Part shown: positions 56,732 to 64,000 of the stretch, piece after piece
How the letters are laid out: every line of letters starts with the position of its first letter
Position numbering within the stretch: the first letter of the stretch is position 1
Origin: Tolypothrix sp. PCC 7712
Lineage (GTDB): Bacteria > Cyanobacteriota > Cyanobacteriia > Cyanobacteriales > Nostocaceae
Assembly (NCBI RefSeq): GCF_025860405.1
Contig: NZ_CP063785.1
Location: 434,001-498,000 of the forward strand
Length of the DNA: 64,000 nucleotides
Direction: 5' to 3'
Made by a program: the position numbers and the translations under genes
Notes under the pieces: model-generated
The model's input: only the letters and a program-made list of their open reading frames with translations
Told to the model about the DNA's origin: nothing
Databases searched by the model: none

Positions 56732-58543
56732 CTAATTAGCTTTCTGCTCGTTAGTTTGAGGAGATTTCAATTGCGGATATATATAGATAGCTGTCACTAA
56801 AGCAAACCCAACAGCAAAAGCCACTCCTAAAATTAACCAAAAATTGCGCGCAGGTTTCTGTGTAGCTGAATTAGTGGTGCGGCGTTGAAAAATTGTACTG
56901 CCATGTAGCACTGGTTCGCCATTAGGCGAAGATACAGGACGGGATTGAATTGTCCCTTCTGGCTCAGGCTGGGGTACAGGACGGTTTTGAAACATTGTCC
57001 GCTCTGGTGTAGGCGGGGTTACAGGCCTTGTTTGAAAAATTGTACCTTCTGGTTGATTGGATGCGATCGCTGTTTGTGGCGGCGTATTTGACTCTGCTTC
57101 ACCGGGATGCTGCACCGGTTGCGGACGCAGAATGGTTTCTTCTTGTCCCCAGCTTGGTTCTGTGGGCTTTAGGGGACGCAGAATAGTTGGTTGATCTGCA
57201 CCGGGATGTTGTACGGGTTGCGATCGCAAAATAGTCTCTTCTTGCCCCCAGATTGGTTCTGTTGGTTGCAAAGGACGCAGAATTGTCGGTTCTTCTCCAC
57301 CCGGATGCTGCACGGGTTGCGGACGCAGAATGGTTTCTTCTTGTTCCCAGATTGGTTCTGTGGGTTGCAAAGGACGCAGAATTGTCGGTTCCTCTCCACC
57401 AGGATGTTGCACGGGTTGAAAGCGGAGAATGGTTTCTTCTTGGTCTTGCCCAGACAAAGGCACAGTCGGAGGTAAAGTATCTTCAAGTCGAGTTGGTTCT
57501 ACAGGCTGGTGCGATCGCTCTATTGTTTTGTGCTTCACCACTGATTTTGGTACAGTAGGATGTAGCCCAATCTCTTCTTGATACTCGGCACTCACATACC
57601 CCACTACTGATTTAGCAACGGTTTGTAAAGCCTGACTAAGTTCTTCAACAGTACTAAAGCGGTTATCTGGATTTTTGTGTAAACACTTGAGAATGACAGC
57701 TTCTAGCTGTATAGAAAAATACTCACAACCTGGTTGCGATCGCAATGACTTTGGTGGTTCATAAGCATGAGCTAGCACCCAAGATGCTTCGCTAATATTA
57801 TTGGCATTCTCGCTTAAACCAAAGGGGTCTGCACCACTCAACATTTCATAGAGGATCAGTCCCAAGCTGTAAATATCTGCCCGCGCATCTAGGTTTTCAT
57901 CGCTTTGGATTTGTTCTGGTGCAGCGTAACGGAATGTACCAATAAATGTATTTGTGATATTGGTTTGTTCTGAAGATTCATGGCGAATTTTCGCCACCCC
58001 AAAATCTAAAATCTTTACCCACTCTCCCAAATCTGTGGGCACAAGAAAGATATTGTCGGGTTTTAAATCCCGATGGATAACTTGAATATGTTCGGAGGTT
58101 TTGCCACCTTCCCGTTGTAAAGTCACTCCCGCATGAGCTAGCTGTAGTCCCTTGCAAACTTGAGCCATAATACTCACAGTTCGCTCTACAGATAACCGCT
58201 TTTCTTTGAGCAGCACGTGGCGTAAGGTTTGCCCGCGCAGATACTCCATCACATAGAATGGATAGCCTTCTTCTGTAACTCCACAATCACTGATTTTGAC
58301 AATATGGTCACTTTGCAGCGCTGCACAAACAGATATTTCTCGCTCAAAGCGCTTTCTCATCTCAGTTGAAGCTACCAGCGTATCTTTGAGTAACTTCAAG
58401 GCTACCTGCTGACCGACACGCGTATCTGTTGCTAGGAATACTTCTCCCATGCCACCACCAGCTAACCGTTTGTCTAAACGGTATCGCTGGTTATCACCTA
58501 TAAAGCGCCCATGCCAGGAGTTTGATGATGGTAGGGATGTCAT
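56732..58543 (-). CDS. Membrane-anchored Ser/Thr protein kinase with repetitive Pro-rich linker
   Basis: A Hanks-type kinase (603 aa). Glycine loop AGGGMGEV 28-35, Lys50, HRDLKPDN 157-164, DFG 180-182, GTFRYAAPEQ and a complete C-lobe to about 320. A juxtamembrane region of about 230 residues follows, containing 3.5 copies of a 33-residue repeat (EETILRPQPVQHPGGEEP, then TILRPLQPTEPIWGQ) and more TIFQ/TMFQ motifs. A single helix FWLILGVAFAVGFALVTAIYI (about 568-588) sits near the C-terminus. There is no extracytoplasmic sensor, so the kinase domain is cytoplasmic and tail-anchored. The repeated Thr-Ile motifs may be phosphorylation sites. Confidence 0.9.
   Translation of the reverse strand: MTSLPSSNSWHGRFIGDNQRYRLDKRLAGGGMGEVFLATDTRVGQQVALKLLKDTLVASTEMRKRFEREISVCAALQSDHIVKISDCGVTEEGYPFYVMEYLRGQTLRHVLLKEKRLSVERTVSIMAQVCKGLQLAHAGVTLQREGGKTSEHIQVIHRDLKPDNIFLVPTDLGEWVKILDFGVAKIRHESSEQTNITNTFIGTFRYAAPEQIQSDENLDARADIYSLGLILYEMLSGADPFGLSENANNISEASWVLAHAYEPPKSLRSQPGCEYFSIQLEAVILKCLHKNPDNRFSTVEELSQALQTVAKSVVGYVSAEYQEEIGLHPTVPKSVVKHKTIERSHQPVEPTRLEDTLPPTVPLSGQDQEETILRFQPVQHPGGEEPTILRPLQPTEPIWEQEETILRPQPVQHPGGEEPTILRPLQPTEPIWGQEETILRSQPVQHPGADQPTILRPLKPTEPSWGQEETILRPQPVQHPGEAESNTPPQTAIASNQPEGTIFQTRPVTPPTPERTMFQNRPVPQPEPEGTIQSRPVSSPNGEPVLHGSTIFQRRTTNSATQKPARNFWLILGVAFAVGFALVTAIYIYPQLKSPQTNEQKAN
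57100..57450. repeat. 99-bp in-frame repeats in the kinase gene
   Basis: Three and a half direct repeats of 99 bp encoding the 33-residue EETILRPQPVQHPG... unit. The first two copies differ by only a few residues, so the expansion is fairly recent. Confidence 0.8.
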
Positions 58544-58901
58544 CTGATGGAACCCATCCTACTTACTTTAATGTTTTAGTTGGCAACCAAAATAAACCTT
58601 TCTCTTATGGCAAATTTCTTTACCTAAGAATCATCAGATACGAGTATGTTTTATTACTGATGTGTATCTACTGATTTACGTTCAGCTTAACATAATCATA
58701 ACTTCAAGCTCTGAGAGTTGTTTTCGCCAAATGCTTAATAAAACCTTACAAGCAAGACTAATGTGAGTATCAATTAGTTCCCCCTGTGAGGCTTTAGGGA
58801 TGAGGGATAGCAAGTTTAACGAGCGATCGCTTTTGATTGTGCCCCTAAGTTATTGCTTTTGGTCAATATTGAGTGCGATCGCTCCAACCCTTAGGGTAGG
58901 C
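58544..58901. other. Intergenic stretch with no recognised element
   Basis: 358 bp, AT-rich, with two HIP1-related sites (GAGCGATCGC at about 58820, GTGCGATCGC at about 58874). It holds the kinase promoter region; no specific signal or gene seen. Confidence 0.5.
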
Positions 58902-59513
58902 TTAGACAGCGATAATACCGACTAAAATTTTTACCAGTGTTAATAAATCTTCTGGCGCTTGATAGCGTTTTTGGTCTTGCATAACTTGACGATTTGCGCG
59001 ATCGTAGATGCCAAAACGCCAATCTTCCCCAGTAGTCACGGCTCCATATAGAAACTGAGATGTAGATTTAGTCCATTGATCCAGCGCAATTAATTCAATA
59101 GCAAGTTGAGTAAATCCTCTAACTAAATCTGATTGTTTGGCTTCAATAACTAATAAATTTTGATGTGCTGCAATATAGTAGTCGAGAGTTCCTTTAAGAT
59201 ATTCATTGACAGCAATAGAATATTCTATATTCAACCGCTGATTCGTTAATGTACATACCTCAAATAAAATTGGGCCAATTAACGCTTCCCTTCTAGTAGT
59301 TTCATTCACCAGGTCAATGTGGGATAAATTCCGTTGCAGTTGCTGTTGTAAAAATTGTATGTCTAAATTTTCTGAATATTGAGGTAAAATCAGATTTTCT
59401 CGTGCAATATTACAGTTTAATTCAGCCAAAATATCATCAATAGTAAATGGTAATTCAAAATATTTACTAAAAGTATAAGATTCACCTGCTTTTAAAATCC
59501 TGCGGAAACTCAT
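58902..59513 (-). CDS. PD-(D/E)XK nuclease-like protein
   Basis: A 203-aa protein. GTLDYYIAAHQNLLVIEAKQSD (about 112-133, in two pieces) has the D...ExK layout of the PD-(D/E)XK nuclease superfamily, followed by GFTQLAIELIAL (the Q of the QxxxY-type helix) and YGAVTTGEDWRFGIYD. It resembles the restriction-endonuclease-like proteins common in cyanobacteria. The TTG at 59525 is an alternative start, but ATG 59513 (MSFRRILKAGESYTFSKYF) looks natural. No methyltransferase is nearby, so it is not a standard restriction system. Confidence 0.7.
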   Translation of the reverse strand: MSFRRILKAGESYTFSKYFELPFTIDDILAELNCNIARENLILPQYSENLDIQFLQQQLQRNLSHIDLVNETTRREALIGPILFEVCTLTNQRLNIEYSIAVNEYLKGTLDYYIAAHQNLLVIEAKQSDLVRGFTQLAIELIALDQWTKSTSQFLYGAVTTGEDWRFGIYDRANRQVMQDQKRYQAPEDLLTLVKILVGIIAV

Positions 59514-59613
59514 AACAACTCTCAACCAAACTTATTTTACTTATCTATATATTTTTTATATTATTAGTCCCTGGCTCTGAGAATTACTCTGCATTCATTT
59601 GCTTGGGCTGCAA

Positions 59614-59644
59614 GATACCCGAATTCTTCAAGAAGTCGAGTATC
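59614..59644 (-). terminator. Long palindrome downstream of a Uma2 gene
   Basis: GATACCCGAATTCTT-C-AAGAAGTCGAGTATC pairs at 13 of 15 positions. It begins 58 bp after the stop of the Uma2 gene at 59702 and may end transcription, or may be a dispersed palindrome; there is no T tract. Confidence 0.45.
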
Positions 59645-59701
59645 TGAATATTCCCAAATTCTCCTAATTTTTACGATGAACCACTAGGATACAGAATAAT
59701 A

Positions 59702-60412
59702 TTACTCAGGTAATTCACCAAACCTTTCTCGATAACGAGCCAGTATAGCTTCCATTTCTGCAAGTTGCTGTTCGGCTTTTTGGCGTTGTTCTTGCTCTTG
59801 CTGTGCTGCTTCTGCTGGCGTGGGTATCAGTTTTCCATCAGCCGAGAAAAAGCGCAATTTTGATTCATGAATTCCCAAATATAACCCTAATTGCTGACTC
59901 CATAACAAACCATCTGCATTTGTTTGCAGTGGTTGATAATGTCCATCTAATAAATGAAAACCTTGAAATTCTAAACTTTCAGGGTCAAACCAAAAATAGT
60001 CAGGAGTCCGCCAAATATCTTGATAAATTTCTTTTTTCAAACCTCTATCAGTCGCGGCTGTTTTGTCAGAAAGAATCTCGACAATCACATTAGGATATTT
60101 ACCATCTTCTTCCCAAACTACCCAGCTTTTGCGTATTTTCCGCTCGGTATTTAACACTACAAAAAAATCAGGGCCGCGAAATTGCTCAGACTTGCGCTGA
60201 CGGGGACTGTAATAAACTGTCATATTTCCACAAGCATAGAAATCTTGACGTTCTTTCCAGCACCATTCCAAACACTCAATTAGTAGCAGTATTTGCCGCA
60301 AATGTAGTTCTGTTTCCAAAGGCGGTTCATCACTGTATAAGTCACCAGGAGGAAATATAACATCTTCTGGTGCGTCTTCTGAAATTATGACTAAATCTTG
60401 AGCAGAAGACAT
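59702..60412 (-). CDS. Uma2 family (DUF820) endonuclease-like protein
   Basis: A 236-aa protein with the DUF820/Uma2 PD-(D/E)XK fold: RGPDFFVVLN, WEEDGKYPNVIVEILSDKTAATDRGLKKEIY in pieces, TPDYFWFDP. The acidic D of PDFF and E of VEILS with downstream K are the usual site. After the domain a Gln/Glu-rich coiled-coil tail (AAQQEQEQRQKAEQQLAEME) closes the protein. The biological role of the many cyanobacterial Uma2 paralogs is unsettled. Confidence 0.88.
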   Translation of the reverse strand: MSSAQDLVIISEDAPEDVIFPPGDLYSDEPPLETELHLRQILLLIECLEWCWKERQDFYACGNMTVYYSPRQRKSEQFRGPDFFVVLNTERKIRKSWVVWEEDGKYPNVIVEILSDKTAATDRGLKKEIYQDIWRTPDYFWFDPESLEFQGFHLLDGHYQPLQTNADGLLWSQQLGLYLGIHESKLRFFSADGKLIPTPAEAAQQEQEQRQKAEQQLAEMEAILARYRERFGELPE

Positions 60413-60480
60413 AATAATTTTTGATTCACGACTATCAATAACAGATAAATTTTAGTTTAACGCAATTAATTGGTATCACT

Positions 60481-61056
60481 TTAATTGCTGGCTGTAAATA
60501 TTTGATTTGTTGTCAGTTCAAGTTCTCCAAATAAGGGCGAACAGATGCGGTTTTCACCTGTAAAAGTATTGAATTCTGTGTAAACATTACCAGTAAGTTC
60601 TAAGATTAAAACTGTTTCCAGTTGGGGATCTACTATCCAGTATTCAGGAATTTCTCTATCCTGGTATTGTATGCGTTTGGCTATGTAGTCTCGGTCACGC
60701 TGTAACTCACCAGGGCTGACGATTTCAATCACAAGTAAAGGGGGAGCCATTGACAGTCTAAGAGTATTACGTTGCTCTAACTGCTGAATATGTTCAGTGC
60801 GGATAATAGTTAAATCAGGGTAACGATTTCGCGGTTCTCCTCGTACTTCTAGTTCTAGCCCGTGGGGTCTTACTCTCAGATGACCGACTATGGCAGCAAA
60901 TTTTAGCAGCAAGAAAACCGCGATCGCAATATTTTTTCCCGATTCTGGCGGCACTTCGATCAACTCTCCGTTAAATAGCTCATACAGCTTCTCCGTTCCA
61001 TCATCGTAGGTCAGGTACTCTTCAAAGCTTTGAAACTGTTGTTTGGCTTGGGTCAT
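60481..61056 (-). CDS. Uma2 family (DUF820) endonuclease-like protein
   Basis: A 191-aa Uma2 protein of a different subgroup from its neighbour: FEEYLTYDDGTEKLYELFNGELIEVPPES in pieces, RYPDLTIIR (catalytic Asp), PPLLVIEIVSPGELQRDRDYIAKRIQYQ in pieces (E and K/R site), EIPEYWIVDP. It lacks the coiled-coil tail. It lies 68 bp upstream of the other Uma2 gene on the same strand; possibly one transcript. Confidence 0.88.
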   Translation of the reverse strand: MTQAKQQFQSFEEYLTYDDGTEKLYELFNGELIEVPPESGKNIAIAVFLLLKFAAIVGHLRVRPHGLELEVRGEPRNRYPDLTIIRTEHIQQLEQRNTLRLSMAPPLLVIEIVSPGELQRDRDYIAKRIQYQDREIPEYWIVDPQLETVLILELTGNVYTEFNTFTGENRICSPLFGELELTTNQIFTASN

Positions 61057-61146
61057 AGTGTGAGTCCAATCTGCCCATTCACGTTTATATTATTCCACGC
61101 TCCACCCAGAATCTATTGGCGTTAGTCATCTAATTAAACAAGCCCC

Positions 61147-61178
61147 AAAAAAAACCCTGGTATTGCTACCAGAGTTTT
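61147..61178 (-). terminator. Intrinsic terminator of clpC
   Basis: On the minus strand: AACTCTGGTA-GCAA-TACCAGGGTT with one internal mismatch, followed by TTTTTT. It lies 120 bp after the clpC stop. Confidence 0.85.
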
Positions 61179-61297
61179 AAAGAGCTATTACCATTTCACT
61201 ACATTTTTGTCAAGAATACTCCTCTCTTGCTTTCTCTGCGGCAGGCAGGATTGCAATAGTTCTCCTATCTTACCGCAAAAGTGACATGGTATAAATA

Positions 61298-63751
61298 TTA
61301 GCCAACATTTGCTAAGAGTAATTCGCGTTGTTCAGATTTACGAACTTGCACTTGACCGTCATCGTCAACATCTACAATCGCTGTGTCGCCATTGGTGATT
61401 TGACCAGACAGTAGCGCTTCTGCAAGAGAATCTTCCAACAGGCGCATAATGGCTCGACGTAAAGGTCTGGCACCGTAGCTGGGGTTGTAGCCTTCTTGTA
61501 CTACCCTTTCTTTGAAGCGATCGCTCACTTCTAAAGTAATGCCTTTTTCTGTCAAGCGGCCTGCAACTTCGCGTAATAAGATATCGGCAATTTGTGTAAC
61601 TTCACCCTTAGAAAGCTGGGTAAAGACGATAATCTCATCAAGACGGTTGAGGAACTCTGGACGGAAGTATGCTTTGAGTTCTTCGTTCACCAAGCTACGG
61701 ATGCGGTTGTAACTAGCATCGGCTGCATTGTCGAAGTCGAAGCCTAATCCACCGCCACCTTTTTCAATTACCTTAGAACCAATATTAGAGGTCAAGATAA
61801 TTAAGGTGTTCTTGAAGTCCACTTTCCGACCTTTAGCATCGGTAAGGTGTCCATCATCCAAGAGTTGCAGCAGCATATTGAATACATCGGGGTGCGCTTT
61901 TTCGATTTCGTCGAATAGCAGCACTGTGTATGGTTTGCGCCGCACGGCTTCTGTTAGCTGTCCGCCTTCGTCGTAACCTACATAACCTGGAGGTGAACCA
62001 ATCAGCTTAGATACTGTATGGCTTTCCATGTATTCGGACATATCAAGGCGAATCATGGCTTCTTCGGAGCCGAAGAAGTAAGCTGCCAAGGCTTTAGCTA
62101 ATTCTGTCTTACCAACACCTGTGGGGCCGGAGAAGATAAAGCTAGCTATGGGGCGATTGGGGTTCTTTAAGCCAACTCTGGCGCGACGGATGGCGCGAGA
62201 TACGGCGGTAACTGCTTGTTCTTGACCGATGAGTCTTTGGTGCAGTGTGTCTTCTAAGTGCAACAGTAGCTCGGATTCTGATTCTGTGAGCTTGTTGACT
62301 GGTACACCAGTCCAGGAAGCGACGATTTGGGCAATATCTTCTTCATCGACAACGGGACTTTTTCCTGGTGTTCCTGCTTCTGTCTCAGCGTAGAGTTTGT
62401 TTTGCAGTTCCAACTCTTGATCGCGTAGGTTACCTGCTTTGTCAAAATCTTGGACTCTGACAGCTTCTTCTTTGGCTTTGGTCACGCCAGCGAGTTCACG
62501 CTTCAGTTCTTTGTTAGAAGATAACTGAGAGTTCCTCAAGCGGACGCGAGAACCTGCTTCATCGATCAAGTCTATGGCTTTATCAGGTAAGAAGCGATCG
62601 CTAATATAGCGGTCTGACAATTCGGCTGCGGCTACTACAGCTGCGTCGGAAATTGTCACTTTATGGTGTTGCTCATAAGCTCCCCGCAAGCCGTAGAGAA
62701 TTTCGATAGTTTCTTCTACAGTGGGTTCGCCAACCATAATCGGTTGGAAACGCCGCTCAAGGGCTGCATCTCGTTCAATGTGCTGACGATATTCATCCAA
62801 GGTGGTTGCGCCCACACATTGCAGTTCGCCTCTAGCTAAAGCAGGTTTGAGGATATTGGCTGCATCTAAGCCGCCTTCTGTACCCCCAGCACCAACTAGA
62901 GTGTGAATTTCATCAATTACCAGGATGATATTGCCGACAGAGCGAATTTCATCAACAATTTTCTTGATGCGTTCTTCAAAGTCGCCACGGAAGCGAGTTC
63001 CCGCAACTAGCAAGCCCATATCTAGGCTAATAACTTGCTTGTCTTGCAGAACTTCCGGCACATCTTGATTGATAATACGTTGAGCTAGACCTTCGGCGAT
63101 CGCAGTTTTACCAACGCCGGGTTCACCAATTAAGACAGGATTGCTTTTAGTTCTACGTCCGAGAATTTGAATAGCACGTTCAATTTCTTTATCGCGGCCG
63201 ACAATTGGGTCGAGTCTGCCTTCTTGTGCTAATTTTGTAAGATTTCTACCAAATTCTTCCAGGCTGAGAGTTTGGGTACGCTTTTGACCACCATTACCTG
63301 CGGCGAAAACTGTGGTGTTGTCACCTAAGTGGCGAACTACAGCAGCGCGGACGCTTTTGAGGTCAACCCCCAGATTTTGCAGTACTTTGGCGGCTACACC
63401 TTCACCAGCCTCGGTTAAACCTAAAAGTAAGTGTTCTGTATTAATGTAGTTGTGCCCCAAACTATGGGCTTCTTTAAATGATTGCTCAAAGAGGCTTTTT
63501 ACTTTAGGAGTAAAAGGAATTTCTGGTGGTACAAACCCAGAACCCCTACCAATAATTTTTTCAACCTCTCGACGTGCTTCTTTAAGAGTAACGCCCAATT
63601 CGGTCAGCACTTTAGCAGCAACCCCAGTTCCTTCTCCCATCAGCCCGAGGAGAATTTGCTCTGTTCCTACAAAGTTGTGTCCCAGGCGACGTGCCTCCTC
63701 CTGAGCTAGCATAATTACTTTAATTGCTTCGGAAGTGAAGTGTTCAAACAT
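61298..63751 (-). CDS. clpC: ATP-dependent Clp protease ATPase subunit ClpC
   Basis: A Hsp100 unfoldase that feeds proteins to ClpP. The N-domain has two repeats ([25 protein letters not shown] in pieces; [22 protein letters not shown] in pieces). AAA1 has Walker A GEPGVGKT (about 207-214) and [13 protein letters not shown], the middle domain a UVR-type segment ([20 protein letters not shown]), and AAA2 has GPTGVGKT (about 547-554), [13 protein letters not shown] and the ClpP-binding region with LGFDFD. 817 aa, full length. Monocistronic with its own terminator. Confidence 0.97.
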   Translation of the reverse strand: MFEHFTSEAIKVIMLAQEEARRLGHNFVGTEQILLGLMGEGTGVAAKVLTELGVTLKEARREVEKIIGRGSGFVPPEIPFTPKVKSLFEQSFKEAHSLGHNYINTEHLLLGLTEAGEGVAAKVLQNLGVDLKSVRAAVVRHLGDNTTVFAAGNGGQKRTQTLSLEEFGRNLTKLAQEGRLDPIVGRDKEIERAIQILGRRTKSNPVLIGEPGVGKTAIAEGLAQRIINQDVPEVLQDKQVISLDMGLLVAGTRFRGDFEERIKKIVDEIRSVGNIILVIDEIHTLVGAGGTEGGLDAANILKPALARGELQCVGATTLDEYRQHIERDAALERRFQPIMVGEPTVEETIEILYGLRGAYEQHHKVTISDAAVVAAAELSDRYISDRFLPDKAIDLIDEAGSRVRLRNSQLSSNKELKRELAGVTKAKEEAVRVQDFDKAGNLRDQELELQNKLYAETEAGTPGKSPVVDEEDIAQIVASWTGVPVNKLTESESELLLHLEDTLHQRLIGQEQAVTAVSRAIRRARVGLKNPNRPIASFIFSGPTGVGKTELAKALAAYFFGSEEAMIRLDMSEYMESHTVSKLIGSPPGYVGYDEGGQLTEAVRRKPYTVLLFDEIEKAHPDVFNMLLQLLDDGHLTDAKGRKVDFKNTLIILTSNIGSKVIEKGGGGLGFDFDNAADASYNRIRSLVNEELKAYFRPEFLNRLDEIIVFTQLSKGEVTQIADILLREVAGRLTEKGITLEVSDRFKERVVQEGYNPSYGARPLRRAIMRLLEDSLAEALLSGQITNGDTAIVDVDDDGQVQVRKSEQRELLLANVG

Positions 63752-64000
63752 AGCGGGTTATTGCTCCCTTGCTGCTTGGACTTTGGGTGAAATAATATAT
63801 CACCCTCATCTAAAGTTTCATGTATTTTCTTAATGACAATGTATCTTTATTTAAAGTTGAATGACAGTAGTGAGAGCCGTAAGAGTTCAGGTGTGGTAGC
63901 CGTCAGTAAGAATAGTGAGTTTCGTCAGCTTTCCAGCATTAGTAACAAATTTGACAGAGGTTGCTGATTTTTCAGTGGTCTTTGATGTACCTTTGCTCTT
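63752..64000. other. Upstream region of clpC
   Basis: 249 bp to the window edge. It must contain the clpC promoter; I see no convincing -35/-10 pair, other regulatory motif or gene. Confidence 0.5.

Overview
The window comes from the chromosome of a filamentous, probably heterocyst-forming cyanobacterium (Nostocales: Nostoc, Calothrix or Tolypothrix type). The reasons are the abundance of the HIP1 octamer GCGATCGC inside and between genes, the many short heptamer-type tandem repeats and dispersed palindromes between genes, and a gene set of cyanobacterial type: O2-dependent Mg-protoporphyrin cyclase AcsF, heme oxygenase, acyl-lipid desaturase DesC, a SpkB-like kinase with pentapeptide repeats, a CSP41-like SDR and a cyanobacterial TRADD-N-associated membrane protein. 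The genus call is inference.

Layout. 0.1-7.2 kb: metK, a membrane sensor histidine kinase, a decayed ParDE toxin-antitoxin pair and pcrA. 7.2-10.8 kb: a gene-poor, repeat-rich stretch with two candidate small transposable elements, a pair of matched hairpins, an orphan TRADD-N-associated membrane protein and two exported proteins of unknown function. 11-21.3 kb: recA with a candidate LexA box, an FHA protein, a SpkB-like kinase, an acyltransferase, a DUF433/DUF5615 toxin-antitoxin module, a BlaI/M56-peptidase pair and rnz.

21.4-45.6 kb is a large polysaccharide island. It holds eight glycosyltransferase-type genes, a Wzy-like polymerase, a methyltransferase, a HepA/MsbA-like ABC exporter, a Wzc-like chain-length/ATPase protein, a priming sugar-phosphate transferase, GDP-fucose synthesis (gmd, fcl) and the four-gene dTDP-rhamnose set (rfbB, rfbA, rfbC, rfbD). 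A 5-formyl-THF cyclo-ligase and a CSP41-like gene are embedded in it. Together these could make, flip or export, and polymerise a fucose- and rhamnose-containing exopolysaccharide or heterocyst envelope polysaccharide.

45.7-51.2 kb: an orphan HicB, a DUF218 protein, then desC, ho1, hemF and acsF, all enzymes that consume O2 (lipid desaturation, bilin, heme and chlorophyll synthesis). desC is bracketed by long inverted copies of tandem-repeat DNA.

51.3-61.1 kb is an accessory and signalling region. A giant STAND/NB-ARC protein with 22 TPRs is preceded by a small helical protein. The C-terminal 18 residues of the small protein match, position by position in hydrophobic pattern, an N-terminal segment of the STAND protein. 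This is the arrangement expected of a bacterial amyloid-signalling (BASS / RHIM-like) NLR-effector pair and is the most interesting system in the window. It is followed by a second Ser/Thr kinase with a repetitive Pro-rich linker and three PD-(D/E)XK-type proteins (one generic, two Uma2). 61.3-63.8 kb: clpC with a clear terminator.

I saw no tRNA, rRNA, CRISPR array, full insertion sequence with transposase, or prophage.
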